From: Clostridiales bacterium | GTDB lineage: Bacteria > Bacillota > Clostridia > Oscillospirales > Oscillospiraceae | Direction: 5' to 3' | DNA length: 41,959 nt | NCBI GenBank assembly: GCA_022782265.1 | Contig: JALFOM010000042.1 | Coordinates: 1-41,959 of the forward strand | Shown: in pieces, positions 17,116 to 25,661 of the stretch | Numbering within the stretch: the first letter of the stretch is position 1 | How the letters are laid out: every line of letters starts with the position of its first letter | Notes under the pieces: model-generated | What the model was told of the DNA's origin: nothing | What the model saw: only the letters and a program-made list of their open reading frames with translations | Databases searched by the model: none | Position numbers and translations under genes: made by a program

Positions 17116-17346
17116 ATGAAAGAACTTTTGACCTATATTGTGCAGAGCCTTGTGGATAACCCCGACAAGGTATCTGTGACCGAGCGCAAAGCCGACGGTG
17201 AGACCGTATTCGAGGTCCGCGTTGCCGACGGTGATATGGGCAAGGTCATTGGCCGGCAGGGCAGGATCGTAAAGCAGATCCGTATACTCATGCGGGCCGT
17301 CGCCCAGAGAAAGGGCAAAAAAGTTTCAGTCGAGATTCTTGACTAA
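17116..17346 (+). CDS. khpA: KH-domain RNA-binding protein KhpA
   Basis: A 76-residue single-domain protein (YlqC family). The KH signature GKVIGRQGR is followed by 'KQIRILMRAVAQRKGKKVSVEI'. KhpA pairs with KhpB (Jag/EloR) to bind RNA and influence cell division and elongation in streptococci; that role is known from the family, not shown here. AAGGAG lies upstream in the rpsP spacer. It is the last gene of the operon, since a terminator follows directly; ylqD, rimM and trmD, which often continue the order, are absent. Confidence 0.96.
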   Translation: MKELLTYIVQSLVDNPDKVSVTERKADGETVFEVRVADGDMGKVIGRQGRIVKQIRILMRAVAQRKGKKVSVEILD

Positions 17347-17356
17347 CAACGAAAAA

Positions 17357-17383
17357 GCAGAGGCGTTTTGCCCCTGCTTTTTT
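17357..17383 (+). terminator. Terminator after khpA
   Basis: GCAGAGGC (17357-17364) and GCCCCTGC (17370-17377) form a stem with one mismatch, flanked by AAAAA on the left and six T on the right, so it may act in both directions. Confidence 0.85.
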
Positions 17384-17388
17384 CATTG

Positions 17389-17417
17389 TTGAATTATCCG
17401 CCCCTTTACGGTACAAT
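17389..17417 (+). promoter_or_regulatory. Promoter of the lipoprotein gene
   Basis: TTGAAT at 17389-17394, 17 nt spacer, TACAAT at 17412-17417, directly after the khpA terminator and about 30 bases before the start codon. Confidence 0.75.
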
Positions 17418-17445
17418 ATATATAAAAAGGAAAAGGAGAAGAAAT

Positions 17446-18300
17446 ATGAAAAAGACAGCGAGGATCATTGCGCTCATCCTTCTGGCGGCGATGCTGCTGT
17501 GCCTGACGGGCTGCGGCTCTTTCGAGACCAAAATGGCCAAGGCCGTGAAGAAAATGTCCGCGCTTCAGTCGGTCCACATGGACATGGATATGCACATGGA
17601 TTTCAGCATGACCATGCTGGGGGAGAGCCTGGATCTGGACGCGAAAATGGTGAGCGGGATCGACATGCAGACTGAACCTCTGCGGGCCAGAATGGAGATG
17701 GGCATGGAGGTACTGGGTGCGAATATGGATATGCTCATGTATATGGAGCAAAACGGTGAGGAATACACCACCTATGTCTCCGCGGACGGCGGGGCCAGCT
17801 GGGAGAGCGAGAGCATAACGGCTGAGGAAGCCAAATCCCAGACCGGAGATGTGAGTGAAAACCTGAAGATCTTTATCGACTGCGCAAAAAGCTTTCAGGA
17901 GGCGGGAACGGAGACCGTGAACGGCTCTGCTGCCACCCGCTATGACGGCCAGATCACCGGAGACAGTCTGGAGAGCGCCCTGGAGCTCAGCGGCGCCAAG
18001 GAGATGCTGGGCGAGGGCCTGGGCACCAAGCTGTCCGCCGACGCCTTTACCGGCCTGGAGAGCATCCCATGCTCCCTCTGGATCGACAGCAAGAGCGGCA
18101 TGGTGGTCCGCTACGATATGGACATGGGCGCTGTCATGCAGTCCCTGATGAAGGACATGATGGACCAGGTGCTTGCCTCCCAGGGCCTTGAGGGCTTGGT
18201 CGTGGAGATGGAGTTTCGGGAAGTCACCGTCAGTGTGATCCTGTCCCAGTTTGACGCGGTAGGGGAGATTTTCATCCCCGACAGCGCGAAAGCGGCGTAA
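17446..18300 (+). CDS. Lipoprotein of unknown function, Met/Asp-rich strand
   Basis: A 284-residue lipoprotein. The signal peptide 'MKKTARIIALILLAAMLLC' ends in the lipobox LTGC with C23 as the lipidation site, so it is anchored outside the membrane after Lgt processing. The mature part starts with a helix and then shows strictly alternating residues, 'HMDMDMHMDFSMTM', and later 'MGMEVLGANMDMLMYME', as expected of amphipathic beta-strands in LolA/LppX-like lipoproteins. Many clostridial lipoproteins (for example DUF6612) share this plan. ATG 17446 has AAAAGGAG upstream and a promoter of its own. It is monocistronic, bounded by terminators. Function unknown; the clustered methionines might bind metal, but the strand explanation is simpler. 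Confidence 0.82.
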   Translation: MKKTARIIALILLAAMLLCLTGCGSFETKMAKAVKKMSALQSVHMDMDMHMDFSMTMLGESLDLDAKMVSGIDMQTEPLRARMEMGMEVLGANMDMLMYMEQNGEEYTTYVSADGGASWESESITAEEAKSQTGDVSENLKIFIDCAKSFQEAGTETVNGSAATRYDGQITGDSLESALELSGAKEMLGEGLGTKLSADAFTGLESIPCSLWIDSKSGMVVRYDMDMGAVMQSLMKDMMDQVLASQGLEGLVVEMEFREVTVSVILSQFDAVGEIFIPDSAKAA

Positions 18301-18314
18301 CACAGATCGTATAA

Positions 18315-18348
18315 AAATCAGGGCTTCCCAAACGGGAGACCCTGATTT
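18315..18348. terminator. Bidirectional terminator between convergent genes
   Basis: AAATCAGGG-C-T-TCCC and GGGA-G-A-CCCTGATTT form a long stem around AAACG. The T run is better on the minus strand (TTTTTAT), so it serves mainly the diacylglycerol-kinase-like gene, and also the lipoprotein gene. Confidence 0.8.
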
Positions 18349-18352
18349 CAGC

Positions 18353-19267
18353 TTATTGATCAAAAAATTTCATGCCTTTGGGGACGATAAGCTTCAACGC
18401 CCCGGGAATCAGGCGCATACGCACCTTATCGGTGAAGAGGGTCTCGCCGTCCACGTTTACCACGTTTTCCTCTTCAAAATCAATGTCGATGGCGTCAGTT
18501 TTCAGATGGTGGATGTACTTGGGCGCCTCATCGGAGCGGCCGGAGGCATATTTCCCGATCAGCGCCGCCACATGCAGCAGACTCACCCCGTCCACCACAA
18601 AGATATCCATGATCCCGTCATCGGGCCTTGCGTCCAGACTGGGGTTAAAGCCGCCGCCGTAGAAGCGGCCGTTGCAGGCGCAGACCAGCGTGTGGCTCCC
18701 CTCGGCGGAAAAGCCCTCCGCCCGGATGCGCATTTTCCGGGTGATGCCCTTGAACACATTGACGATCAGGGATACCACATAGCCCGTGGCCCCGCCGATG
18801 AGGGGGAGCTTGCTGTATTTATGGACGCTGGTGCCGATGCGGGCGTCGATGCCCACCGAGCAGATATTGGCGCTGTAACGCCCGTTGCAGTCGATCAGGT
18901 CAATGGGGTGCTCCCAGCCCTCCACCAGCGCGTCCAGATCCCGGTACATGTCCTTCTCGTCGCCGAACATGCGGCAGAAGTCGTTGCCGGTGCCGGTGGG
19001 GAAGGGGCAGACGGCCACGTTGTCAAGCTTGGCCGCGCCGAAAACGCACTCGTTAAAGGTGCCGTCGCCGCCGCAGGCGTATACCCGGATATGCCCGCCG
19101 GAGGCGGCCTCCTGCTTTATTTTCTCCGGGGCGTCCATGGGGGCTTTGGTGACGTAGATCTCCACCTCGCCCTCCCGGCCGGAAAAGGTTTTCTCCACTT
19201 TTTCCCGGACCTCGCCGGTCCGGTCTTTTCCTCCCGCGGTGGGGTTGACGATGAACAGATGCTTCAT
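18353..19267 (-). CDS. Diacylglycerol/lipid kinase family protein
   Basis: A 304-residue DagK/YegS-type kinase that phosphorylates diacylglycerol or a related lipid at the inner membrane face. The N-terminal domain has 'FIVNPTAGGKD' and the nucleotide-binding GGDGT at 66-70, then PTGTGNDFCR. The C-terminal beta domain has 'GGGFNPSLDARPDDGIMDI' and ends 'VNVDGETLFTDKVRMRLIPGALKLIVP', all typical. In Bacillus, DgkB recycles diacylglycerol made during lipoteichoic acid synthesis; whether this is that orthologue or another paralogue cannot be decided. It lies 10 bases after the methyltransferase gene in the same direction. Confidence 0.93.
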   Translation of the reverse strand: MKHLFIVNPTAGGKDRTGEVREKVEKTFSGREGEVEIYVTKAPMDAPEKIKQEAASGGHIRVYACGGDGTFNECVFGAAKLDNVAVCPFPTGTGNDFCRMFGDEKDMYRDLDALVEGWEHPIDLIDCNGRYSANICSVGIDARIGTSVHKYSKLPLIGGATGYVVSLIVNVFKGITRKMRIRAEGFSAEGSHTLVCACNGRFYGGGFNPSLDARPDDGIMDIFVVDGVSLLHVAALIGKYASGRSDEAPKYIHHLKTDAIDIDFEEENVVNVDGETLFTDKVRMRLIPGALKLIVPKGMKFFDQ

Positions 19268-19277
19268 GGGCCTTACC

Positions 19278-20390
19278 TCACTTGAAATACATAAACAGAT
19301 CGCATTTGATCATGCCGTTATAGAGCTTGCGCTTTTTATCCGCGCTGCGGCCGAAGGTACGCTCAAACTCCGTGTGGGAGGAGAGCAGATAGAGCTGCCA
19401 GTTTTCGCTTCTGGCCCAGGCCGCGCCGAAATCCCGGTACAGCCGCTCCGCCTCCTGCTTTTCCATGATCCGCTCCCCGTAGGGGGGATTGGTGACAATG
19501 ACGCCCCGCTCCGTTTTCCGGTCAAACCGGGTGGCATCCGCCACCTCAAAGCGGATAATATCGTCCACGCCTGCCCGGCGGGCGTTCTCTCTGGCCAGAG
19601 CGATGGCCTTGGGGTCAATGTCGGAGCCGATAATATGGTAATTGCCGTGATACTCTTTGGCCCGGGCGCTCTCCCTGGCCTGTGCCCACACTTCCCGGGG
19701 AATATCCGGCCAGCTCATGGCCGTGAAGCCCCGGTCAAGACCGGGGGCCCGGTTTTTGGCGATCAGCGCCGCCTCAATGGGGATGGTGCCGCTGCCGCAG
19801 AAGGGGTCGCAGAAGTCGTCCCTCCCCCGGTAGCGGGAGAGCTTCACCATGGCGGCGGCCATGGTCTCCTTGAGGGGGGCGGCGTTGTGGGCCGGGCGGT
19901 AGCCACGCTTGTGCAGACCCTCGCCGGAGCTGTCAATGCAAAGGGACACCGTATCCTTCATGATGGAAAACTGCACCTGGTACAAGGGCCCGGTCTCAGG
20001 AAACCATTCGATTTTATATACGCTTTTCAGCCGCTCGACGATGGCTTTTTTAATGATCTTCTGGCAGTCTGAAACGGAGAAAAGCTGAGAATTCAAACTG
20101 TAGCCCTTGACGGGAAAAGCGCCGTCCTTCGGAATGATGCTCTCCCAGGGCAGAGCCTTTGTCCCCTCAAAGAGCGCGTCAAAGCTCAAAGCGGTGAAGC
20201 GTCCCAGCTCTACCAGCACACGCTCGCCGATGCGCAGGTTGATGTTGGCCGAAGCCAGCGCCTCCGCTCCGCCGGAAAAGCAGACCCGGCCGTTCTCGGC
20301 AGCCACGTCTTTCATGTCAAGCCGGCGCAGCTCGTCGGCGATCGGCCCCTCCAGCCCCAGCAGGCAGGGGACACAAAGCTTGTACTCCAT
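19278..20390 (-). CDS. THUMP-domain 23S rRNA methyltransferase (RlmL/YpsC-like)
   Basis: A 370-residue protein. Residues about 1-160 are the ferredoxin-like plus THUMP RNA-binding part ('CVPCLLGLEGPIADELRRL', 'GERVLVELGRF'). The rest is a Rossmann methyltransferase with 'HKRGYRPAHNAAPLKETMAAAM', the SAM-site 'FCDPFCGSGTIPIEAALIA' and the catalytic NPPYGER near residue 300. The family makes N2-methylguanosine in 23S rRNA (G2445 in E. coli). ATG 20390 is chosen over ATG 20402 because GGAGGAAACC sits between them at RBS distance. Its promoter is at 20422-20450, so it heads an operon with the lipid kinase. Confidence 0.9.
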   Translation of the reverse strand: MEYKLCVPCLLGLEGPIADELRRLDMKDVAAENGRVCFSGGAEALASANINLRIGERVLVELGRFTALSFDALFEGTKALPWESIIPKDGAFPVKGYSLNSQLFSVSDCQKIIKKAIVERLKSVYKIEWFPETGPLYQVQFSIMKDTVSLCIDSSGEGLHKRGYRPAHNAAPLKETMAAAMVKLSRYRGRDDFCDPFCGSGTIPIEAALIAKNRAPGLDRGFTAMSWPDIPREVWAQARESARAKEYHGNYHIIGSDIDPKAIALARENARRAGVDDIIRFEVADATRFDRKTERGVIVTNPPYGERIMEKQEAERLYRDFGAAWARSENWQLYLLSSHTEFERTFGRSADKKRKLYNGMIKCDLFMYFK

Positions 20391-20421
20391 GGTTTCCTCC
20401 ATACACTTCTCAATATATCGT

Positions 20422-20450
20422 ATATTACTACAGATTTTTTAACTTGTAAA
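20422..20450 (-). promoter_or_regulatory. Promoter of the rRNA methyltransferase operon
   Basis: Minus strand TTTACA (20450-20445), 17 nt spacer, TAATAT (20427-20422), about 30 bases before the start codon. Confidence 0.55.
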
Positions 20451-20583
20451 TGCAATATGAAAAACTATTGCTTTTTTCTGTGAAGCTTTGCGACATAGCA
20501 GCTCCCACACCGGTCCAATGAAAAAAATCTGTTAGATTTCTGGAAAATTCACTATATTGACAGTGTTTTGGCAAAAAAAACTA

Positions 20584-20612
20584 TTGAAATTTGGAGTAAT
20601 TAGCTGTATATT
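20584..20612 (+). promoter_or_regulatory. Promoter of the unknown gene upstream of cstA
   Basis: TTGAAA at 20584-20589, 17 nt spacer, TATATT at 20607-20612. The surrounding 20451-20662 is AT-rich with no other gene; a second TTGACA at 20557 lacks a good -10. Confidence 0.7.
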
Positions 20613-20662
20613 ATATGGGACAAGTCACACTTTGTTCATTTTTTCACTGAAGAGGGCGGAAT

Positions 20663-21190
20663 ATGGCATTAGACAGAGCGTCCTTCCTGAAGGTGCTGGA
20701 GGATTCATACAGCGCGTACTACAACATCATCCCCGACGCGGAAGCCCCCGGGCTGCCTCTGATTTTTCGGGCGGACTATTTTTCCCGCAACGAGATGTAC
20801 TTTCTTCTGAAGGAGAACACCATCTGGGGCAACGAGACCAACGAGTATCTTTATCTTTTCTCTGCGGAGCGCTTTGACCCGGATACGGTGAACAAATGTA
20901 TCGACTTTGCCATTGCTGACATGCTCCCCCGGGTGAAGCCCCACAAGGAGCACCAGTACACCAACGTTAAAACCGTGTTTGTTGCCGACGGTTTTGACAA
21001 GGAGACGCTGAAGGTCATCAAAAAGAGAAGGTTCAATAAAAGCTACAACCATTCTCTTTACGGCTACTCCTCCCTGCTTACCGCCGCGGTGGATATGGAC
21101 AGGCAGAAGGCCTTTACCAATTCAGCCGGACAGGCCCAGCAGAAATTCTTTAAGAAGCTATTCTCCCTCAGGAAAGACTCACCTGACTGA
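20663..21190 (+). CDS. Conserved-looking hypothetical protein upstream of cstA
   Basis: A 175-residue soluble protein without signal peptide, membrane segment or cysteine. Visible blocks are 'FLKVLEDSYSAYYNII', 'LIFRADYFSRNEMYFLLKENTIWGNETNEYLYLF', 'HKEHQYTNVKTVFVADGF' and a basic C-terminal third, 'KVIKKRRFNKSYNHSLYGYSS', ending 'FFKKLFSLRK'. The mix of acidic and basic patches suggests binding to nucleic acid or to a membrane surface, but no known fold could be matched; it may correspond to one of the clostridial DUF families (DUF8052 is a candidate I cannot verify). GAGGGCGG lies upstream of ATG 20663 and it has its own promoter. cstA starts 40 bases after its stop with no terminator, so the two are probably co-transcribed. 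Confidence 0.82.
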   Translation: MALDRASFLKVLEDSYSAYYNIIPDAEAPGLPLIFRADYFSRNEMYFLLKENTIWGNETNEYLYLFSAERFDPDTVNKCIDFAIADMLPRVKPHKEHQYTNVKTVFVADGFDKETLKVIKKRRFNKSYNHSLYGYSSLLTAAVDMDRQKAFTNSAGQAQQKFFKKLFSLRKDSPD

Positions 21191-21195
21191 GAATG

Positions 21196-21205
21196 GTAAT
21201 ATTAC
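21196..21205. promoter_or_regulatory. Perfect palindrome in the leader of cstA
   Basis: GTAATATTAC, a perfect 10 bp palindrome between the upstream stop codon and the cstA RBS. It may be a protein-binding site, but a chance match in AT-rich DNA is possible. Confidence 0.3.
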
Positions 21206-21230
21206 ACATTTTGTTTAAGGAGTGAAAAGT

Positions 21231-22997
21231 GTGAGCGCAATTCTTATCCTGATCATCGCAGTCGTTTTGCTTGCTCTGGGCTACATATTCTACGGTAGCT
21301 GGCTGGCAAAACAGTGGGGCGTTGACCCCAACCACGAAACCCCCTCGCACACCAGTTACGACGGAAAGGACTTTGTTCCCGCAAACCCCGCCGTACTGAT
21401 GGGCCACCATTTCTCTTCCATCGCCGGCGCAGGCCCCATTAACGGACCTATCCAGGCCGCAGTATTCGGCTGGGTTCCCGTTTTCCTGTGGGTTGTCATC
21501 GGCGGCATCTTCTTCGGTGCCATGCACGACTTTGGTGCTCTGTTCGCCTCCATCCGTCACAACGGCGGCTCCATCGGCGAAGTCATCAAGGAGAACATCG
21601 GTGTCCGCGCACAGCGTCTGTTCACCATCTTCGCACTGCTGGTTCTGATCCTGGTCATCGCATCCTTCACCGCAGTTGTCGCCGGCACCTTCGTGTCCGT
21701 CGCAGCTGAAGGCCAGCCTGCCCTGCCCTTCATCACCGTCGGCCGTGCCAACGTCAGCGGCAACGCTTCCACCGCAACCACCTCTCTGCTGTTCATCGTT
21801 ATCGCCTTCATCTTCGGCTTCTTCGTGTACCGCAAGAACGTGAAGGTCGGCCCCGCCACCATCATCGGCATCATCGGTATCGTTCTGATCGTTATCGCCG
21901 GCCTGAACATCGGCGTCAACATGAGCCGCACCGCATGGGTTATCTTCATCGCAGCTTACATCCTGCTGGCCTCTCTGCTGCCTGTCTGGATGCTGCTCCA
22001 GCCCCGTGACTACCTGAGCTCCTTCCTGCTCTACGGCATGATGATCCTGGCTGTCGTCGCTATCGTCGGCACCGCAGGCACCAAGCTGGAGTTGCCCGCC
22101 TTCACCGGCTGGAAGGGCGTTACCGGCACCACCCTGTTCCCCACCCTGTTCATCACGGTTGCCTGCGGCGCTGTGTCCGGCTTCCACTCCCTGATCGGTT
22201 CCGGCACCACCTCCAAGCAGCTTGATTCTGAGAAGGACGCAAAGGTCATCGGCTACGGCGCAATGATCATCGAGTCCGGCCTGGCGATCATCGCTCTGAT
22301 TGCAGTCGGCGTTGTCTGGACCCAGACCAACGTTGGCGGCGGTGAGAAGTTCCTGCTCAGCGCACCTCCCACCATCTTCGCAGGTGGTATTGCAACCCTG
22401 CTGGCTAACATGACCGGCGGCGTTGCTGACTTCACTAACCCCGTATACGACACTGCCTACACCCTGCTGACTCTGGCAGTTTCCGTGTTTGCTCTGACCT
22501 CTCTGGACTCCGGCACCCGTCTTGCCCGCTACATGTTCGCTGAGCTGTTCGTTCCCGAAGGAAAGACCCGCGACGACCTGACCGGCGCTGCCAAGTTCTT
22601 CTCTCATCCTCTGGTCGCCACCCTGTGCATGGTCATTATCGGCTGCGGCATGGGCTTCATGGGCCTGTCCCAGATCTGGGGCGTGTTCGGCGCTGCCAAC
22701 CAGCTGCTGGCCGGTATCGCAATGCTGGCTGTGGCTTCCTGGCTGGCCAACATCGGCAAGAACAACAAGATGTTCTTCGTTCCCATGGTCTTCATGCTGG
22801 CTGCTACCGGCACCTCTCTGACCATGACCATCATCGCCAAGATCAAGCTCATTGCCGGCATGGTTCCCGACAAGGCTGCTGCCTGGGGTGACTGGTTCCA
22901 GATGATCTGGTCCATTGGCCTGATCGTTCTGGCTGTCATTCTCGTCATCGAGGGTATTCAGGTCATTGCCAAGCCCAAGGCCAAGAAGGCTGAGTAA
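21231..22997 (+). CDS. cstA: Carbon starvation protein CstA family transporter
   Basis: A 588-residue polytopic membrane protein with many hydrophobic segments. The CstA hallmarks are 'VFGWVPVFLWVVIGGIFFGAMHDFGALFASIRHNGGSIGEVI' and 'SGFHSLIGSGTTSKQL'. CstA proteins import peptides or pyruvate during carbon limitation; the substrate in Clostridia is not settled. GTG 21231 is chosen because AAGGAG lies 8 bases upstream; GTG 21222 would overlap that RBS. Codon choice is strongly biased (GCC/GGC/CTG with few rare codons), which suggests high expression. A strong terminator follows. Confidence 0.95.
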   Translation: MSAILILIIAVVLLALGYIFYGSWLAKQWGVDPNHETPSHTSYDGKDFVPANPAVLMGHHFSSIAGAGPINGPIQAAVFGWVPVFLWVVIGGIFFGAMHDFGALFASIRHNGGSIGEVIKENIGVRAQRLFTIFALLVLILVIASFTAVVAGTFVSVAAEGQPALPFITVGRANVSGNASTATTSLLFIVIAFIFGFFVYRKNVKVGPATIIGIIGIVLIVIAGLNIGVNMSRTAWVIFIAAYILLASLLPVWMLLQPRDYLSSFLLYGMMILAVVAIVGTAGTKLELPAFTGWKGVTGTTLFPTLFITVACGAVSGFHSLIGSGTTSKQLDSEKDAKVIGYGAMIIESGLAIIALIAVGVVWTQTNVGGGEKFLLSAPPTIFAGGIATLLANMTGGVADFTNPVYDTAYTLLTLAVSVFALTSLDSGTRLARYMFAELFVPEGKTRDDLTGAAKFFSHPLVATLCMVIIGCGMGFMGLSQIWGVFGAANQLLAGIAMLAVASWLANIGKNNKMFFVPMVFMLAATGTSLTMTIIAKIKLIAGMVPDKAAAWGDWFQMIWSIGLIVLAVILVIEGIQVIAKPKAKKAE

Positions 22998-23035
22998 TCC
23001 TTTATCTGGATAAATCAACATTCTTAAAAAATGAG

Positions 23036-23064
23036 GGACCGCTCCGAAAGGAGCGGTCCTTTTT
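23036..23064 (+). terminator. Terminator after cstA
   Basis: GGACCGCTCC, GAAA loop, GGAGCGGTCC, then TTTTT. Confidence 0.93.
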
Positions 23065-23108
23065 GATATACTGCTCTCGGAACAAGCGCAGTGCATTCAC
23101 TCTCGTTG

Positions 23109-23136
23109 AAAAAAGCACCCGAAAGGGTGCTTTTTT

Positions 23137-23137
<1 letters not shown>
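23109..23137 (-). terminator. Terminator of guaB (works on both strands)
   Basis: GCACCC-GAAA-GGGTGC flanked by six A on the left and seven T on the right. On the minus strand it begins right at the guaB stop codon. Confidence 0.9.
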
Positions 23138-24621
<1,484 letters not shown>

Positions 24622-24648
24622 TTACCCCTTCCTTTTGTTAATAAGACA

Positions 24649-24674
24649 ACCGCGACAGGAGAATCCGCCGCGGT
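24649..24674. promoter_or_regulatory. Inverted repeat in the guaB leader
   Basis: ACCGCG at 24649-24654 and CGCGGT at 24669-24674, separated by 14 bases, lying between the guaB promoter and its RBS. It could be an operator or an RNA hairpin. It does not match a purine riboswitch or PurBox that I recognise. Confidence 0.35.
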
Positions 24675-24692
24675 ATCTTATGAATTTGGCTT

Positions 24693-24720
24693 ATTATAGC
24701 AGATTTTTCCCCGTTGTCAA
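24693..24720 (-). promoter_or_regulatory. Strong promoter of guaB
   Basis: Minus strand TTGACA (24720-24715), 16 nt spacer, TATAAT (24698-24693) with a TG extension (CTGCTATAAT). Both hexamers are consensus. Confidence 0.88.
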
Positions 24721-24729
24721 CCGCTTTTT

Positions 24730-25536
24730 TCAGCTTTCGCCGCTGCGGGCGTAGTAAAAAATATATTGCTGGGCCAACCCCGCGTACTGGCCCAGGCAGG
24801 CCGGGTCAAAATCACTGGGGAAGTGCTCCTTCAGCGCCCTTCTGATCCAGACGTCGATGGGGAAGGCCTCCATGTGATAAAGGCCGAAAAGCACCACGCA
24901 GTTTGCCACCTTTTCCCCCACGCCGCTGATACCCAGCAGGGCCTTTTTGGCGCCGGCGGCGTCGGCAGAGATCAGGCTTTCCAGCTCAATCTGCCCGGAG
25001 CAGACGGACCGGGCCGCGTCGATAAGATAGGACGCGCGGTAGCCGCAGCGGAGAGGGGCCAAATCCTCGGGCAGAAGGCAGGCCAGCTTTTCCGGGCCGG
25101 GGAAGCTGTAATAGGTATGCCTGTCAAAACGCAGCTCATCGCCGAAGGTCTGGCACAGCCGCTCCACAATGCCCTTTATGCGCGCGATGTTGTTGCACTG
25201 GGAGATGATGAAGGAGCAGAGTGTTTCCCAGGGCTCCTGGCGCAGGATGCGTATGCCCATGCCGTATTGAACGCAGCGGTCAAGGTAATCGCTGCCGTTA
25301 AAGCGGCTGATTTCCTCATAGTTTCGGGAGAGATCAAAGTAATCCCGCCACAGCGCCTCCGGCGCGTCGGAGCAGAGGTAAACCTCCCCGCCGTCGGCCC
25401 AGACCCGGGCAGGATAGCCCCGGACCACGCCGGTGTATACGCCCTTTTCATCCCTGTTCCAGCGAAAGCACTGGCCGCATTCAAAGGTCTTTTCGATATC
25501 CAGCTCCTTCGCGGAAGCAAGGCGGATGGTCTCCAT
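24730..25536 (-). CDS. OGG1-type 8-oxoguanine DNA glycosylase/AP lyase
   Basis: A 268-residue helix-hairpin-helix glycosylase that removes oxidised guanine. The N-terminal OGG domain has 'FECGQCFRWNRDEKGVYTGVV', resembling human OGG1. The catalytic part has 'PWETLCSFIISQCNNIARI' and the hairpin 'LLGISGVGEKVANCVVLFGL' with K209, followed by PIDVW with D228; the 19-residue spacing equals that of the human catalytic Lys/Asp pair. ATG 25536 is preferred to the in-frame GTG 25545, which touches the AAGGAG RBS. It has its own promoter and lies just upstream of the guaB promoter without a terminator. Confidence 0.92.
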   Translation of the reverse strand: METIRLASAKELDIEKTFECGQCFRWNRDEKGVYTGVVRGYPARVWADGGEVYLCSDAPEALWRDYFDLSRNYEEISRFNGSDYLDRCVQYGMGIRILRQEPWETLCSFIISQCNNIARIKGIVERLCQTFGDELRFDRHTYYSFPGPEKLACLLPEDLAPLRCGYRASYLIDAARSVCSGQIELESLISADAAGAKKALLGISGVGEKVANCVVLFGLYHMEAFPIDVWIRRALKEHFPSDFDPACLGQYAGLAQQYIFYYARSGES

Positions 25537-25559
25537 TTCTGTCACGCTCCTTTTGCCGG

Positions 25560-25588
25560 ATTATACGACAAAAAGGAGCAGTTTGCAA
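25560..25588 (-). promoter_or_regulatory. Promoter of the DNA glycosylase gene
   Basis: Minus strand TTGCAA (25588-25583), 17 nt spacer, TATAAT (25565-25560), about 25 bases before the start codon. Confidence 0.75.
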
Positions 25589-25604
25589 TCGGCGAGAACA
25601 CGTA

Positions 25605-25633
25605 TTGCAGCGGACAGAGGGACATGATATAAT
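25605..25633 (+). promoter_or_regulatory. Promoter of CoA-transferase 1
   Basis: TTGCAG at 25605-25610, 17 nt spacer, TATAAT at 25628-25633 with a TGA extension. It is divergent from the glycosylase promoter. Confidence 0.8.
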
Positions 25634-25661
25634 ACATTATCTATTTAAAGGGGGCGTTGCA

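Noticed and set aside
20557..20585. TTGACA 5' of the unknown gene as a second promoter
   Set aside because: The hexamer at the right distance (ACTATT) is a poor -10, and the promoter at 20584-20612 is better.
21168..23096. 642-codon minus-strand frame opposite cstA
   Set aside because: It is made of Asp/Gly/Gln/His runs typical of the complement of membrane-protein codons, with no recognisable domain.
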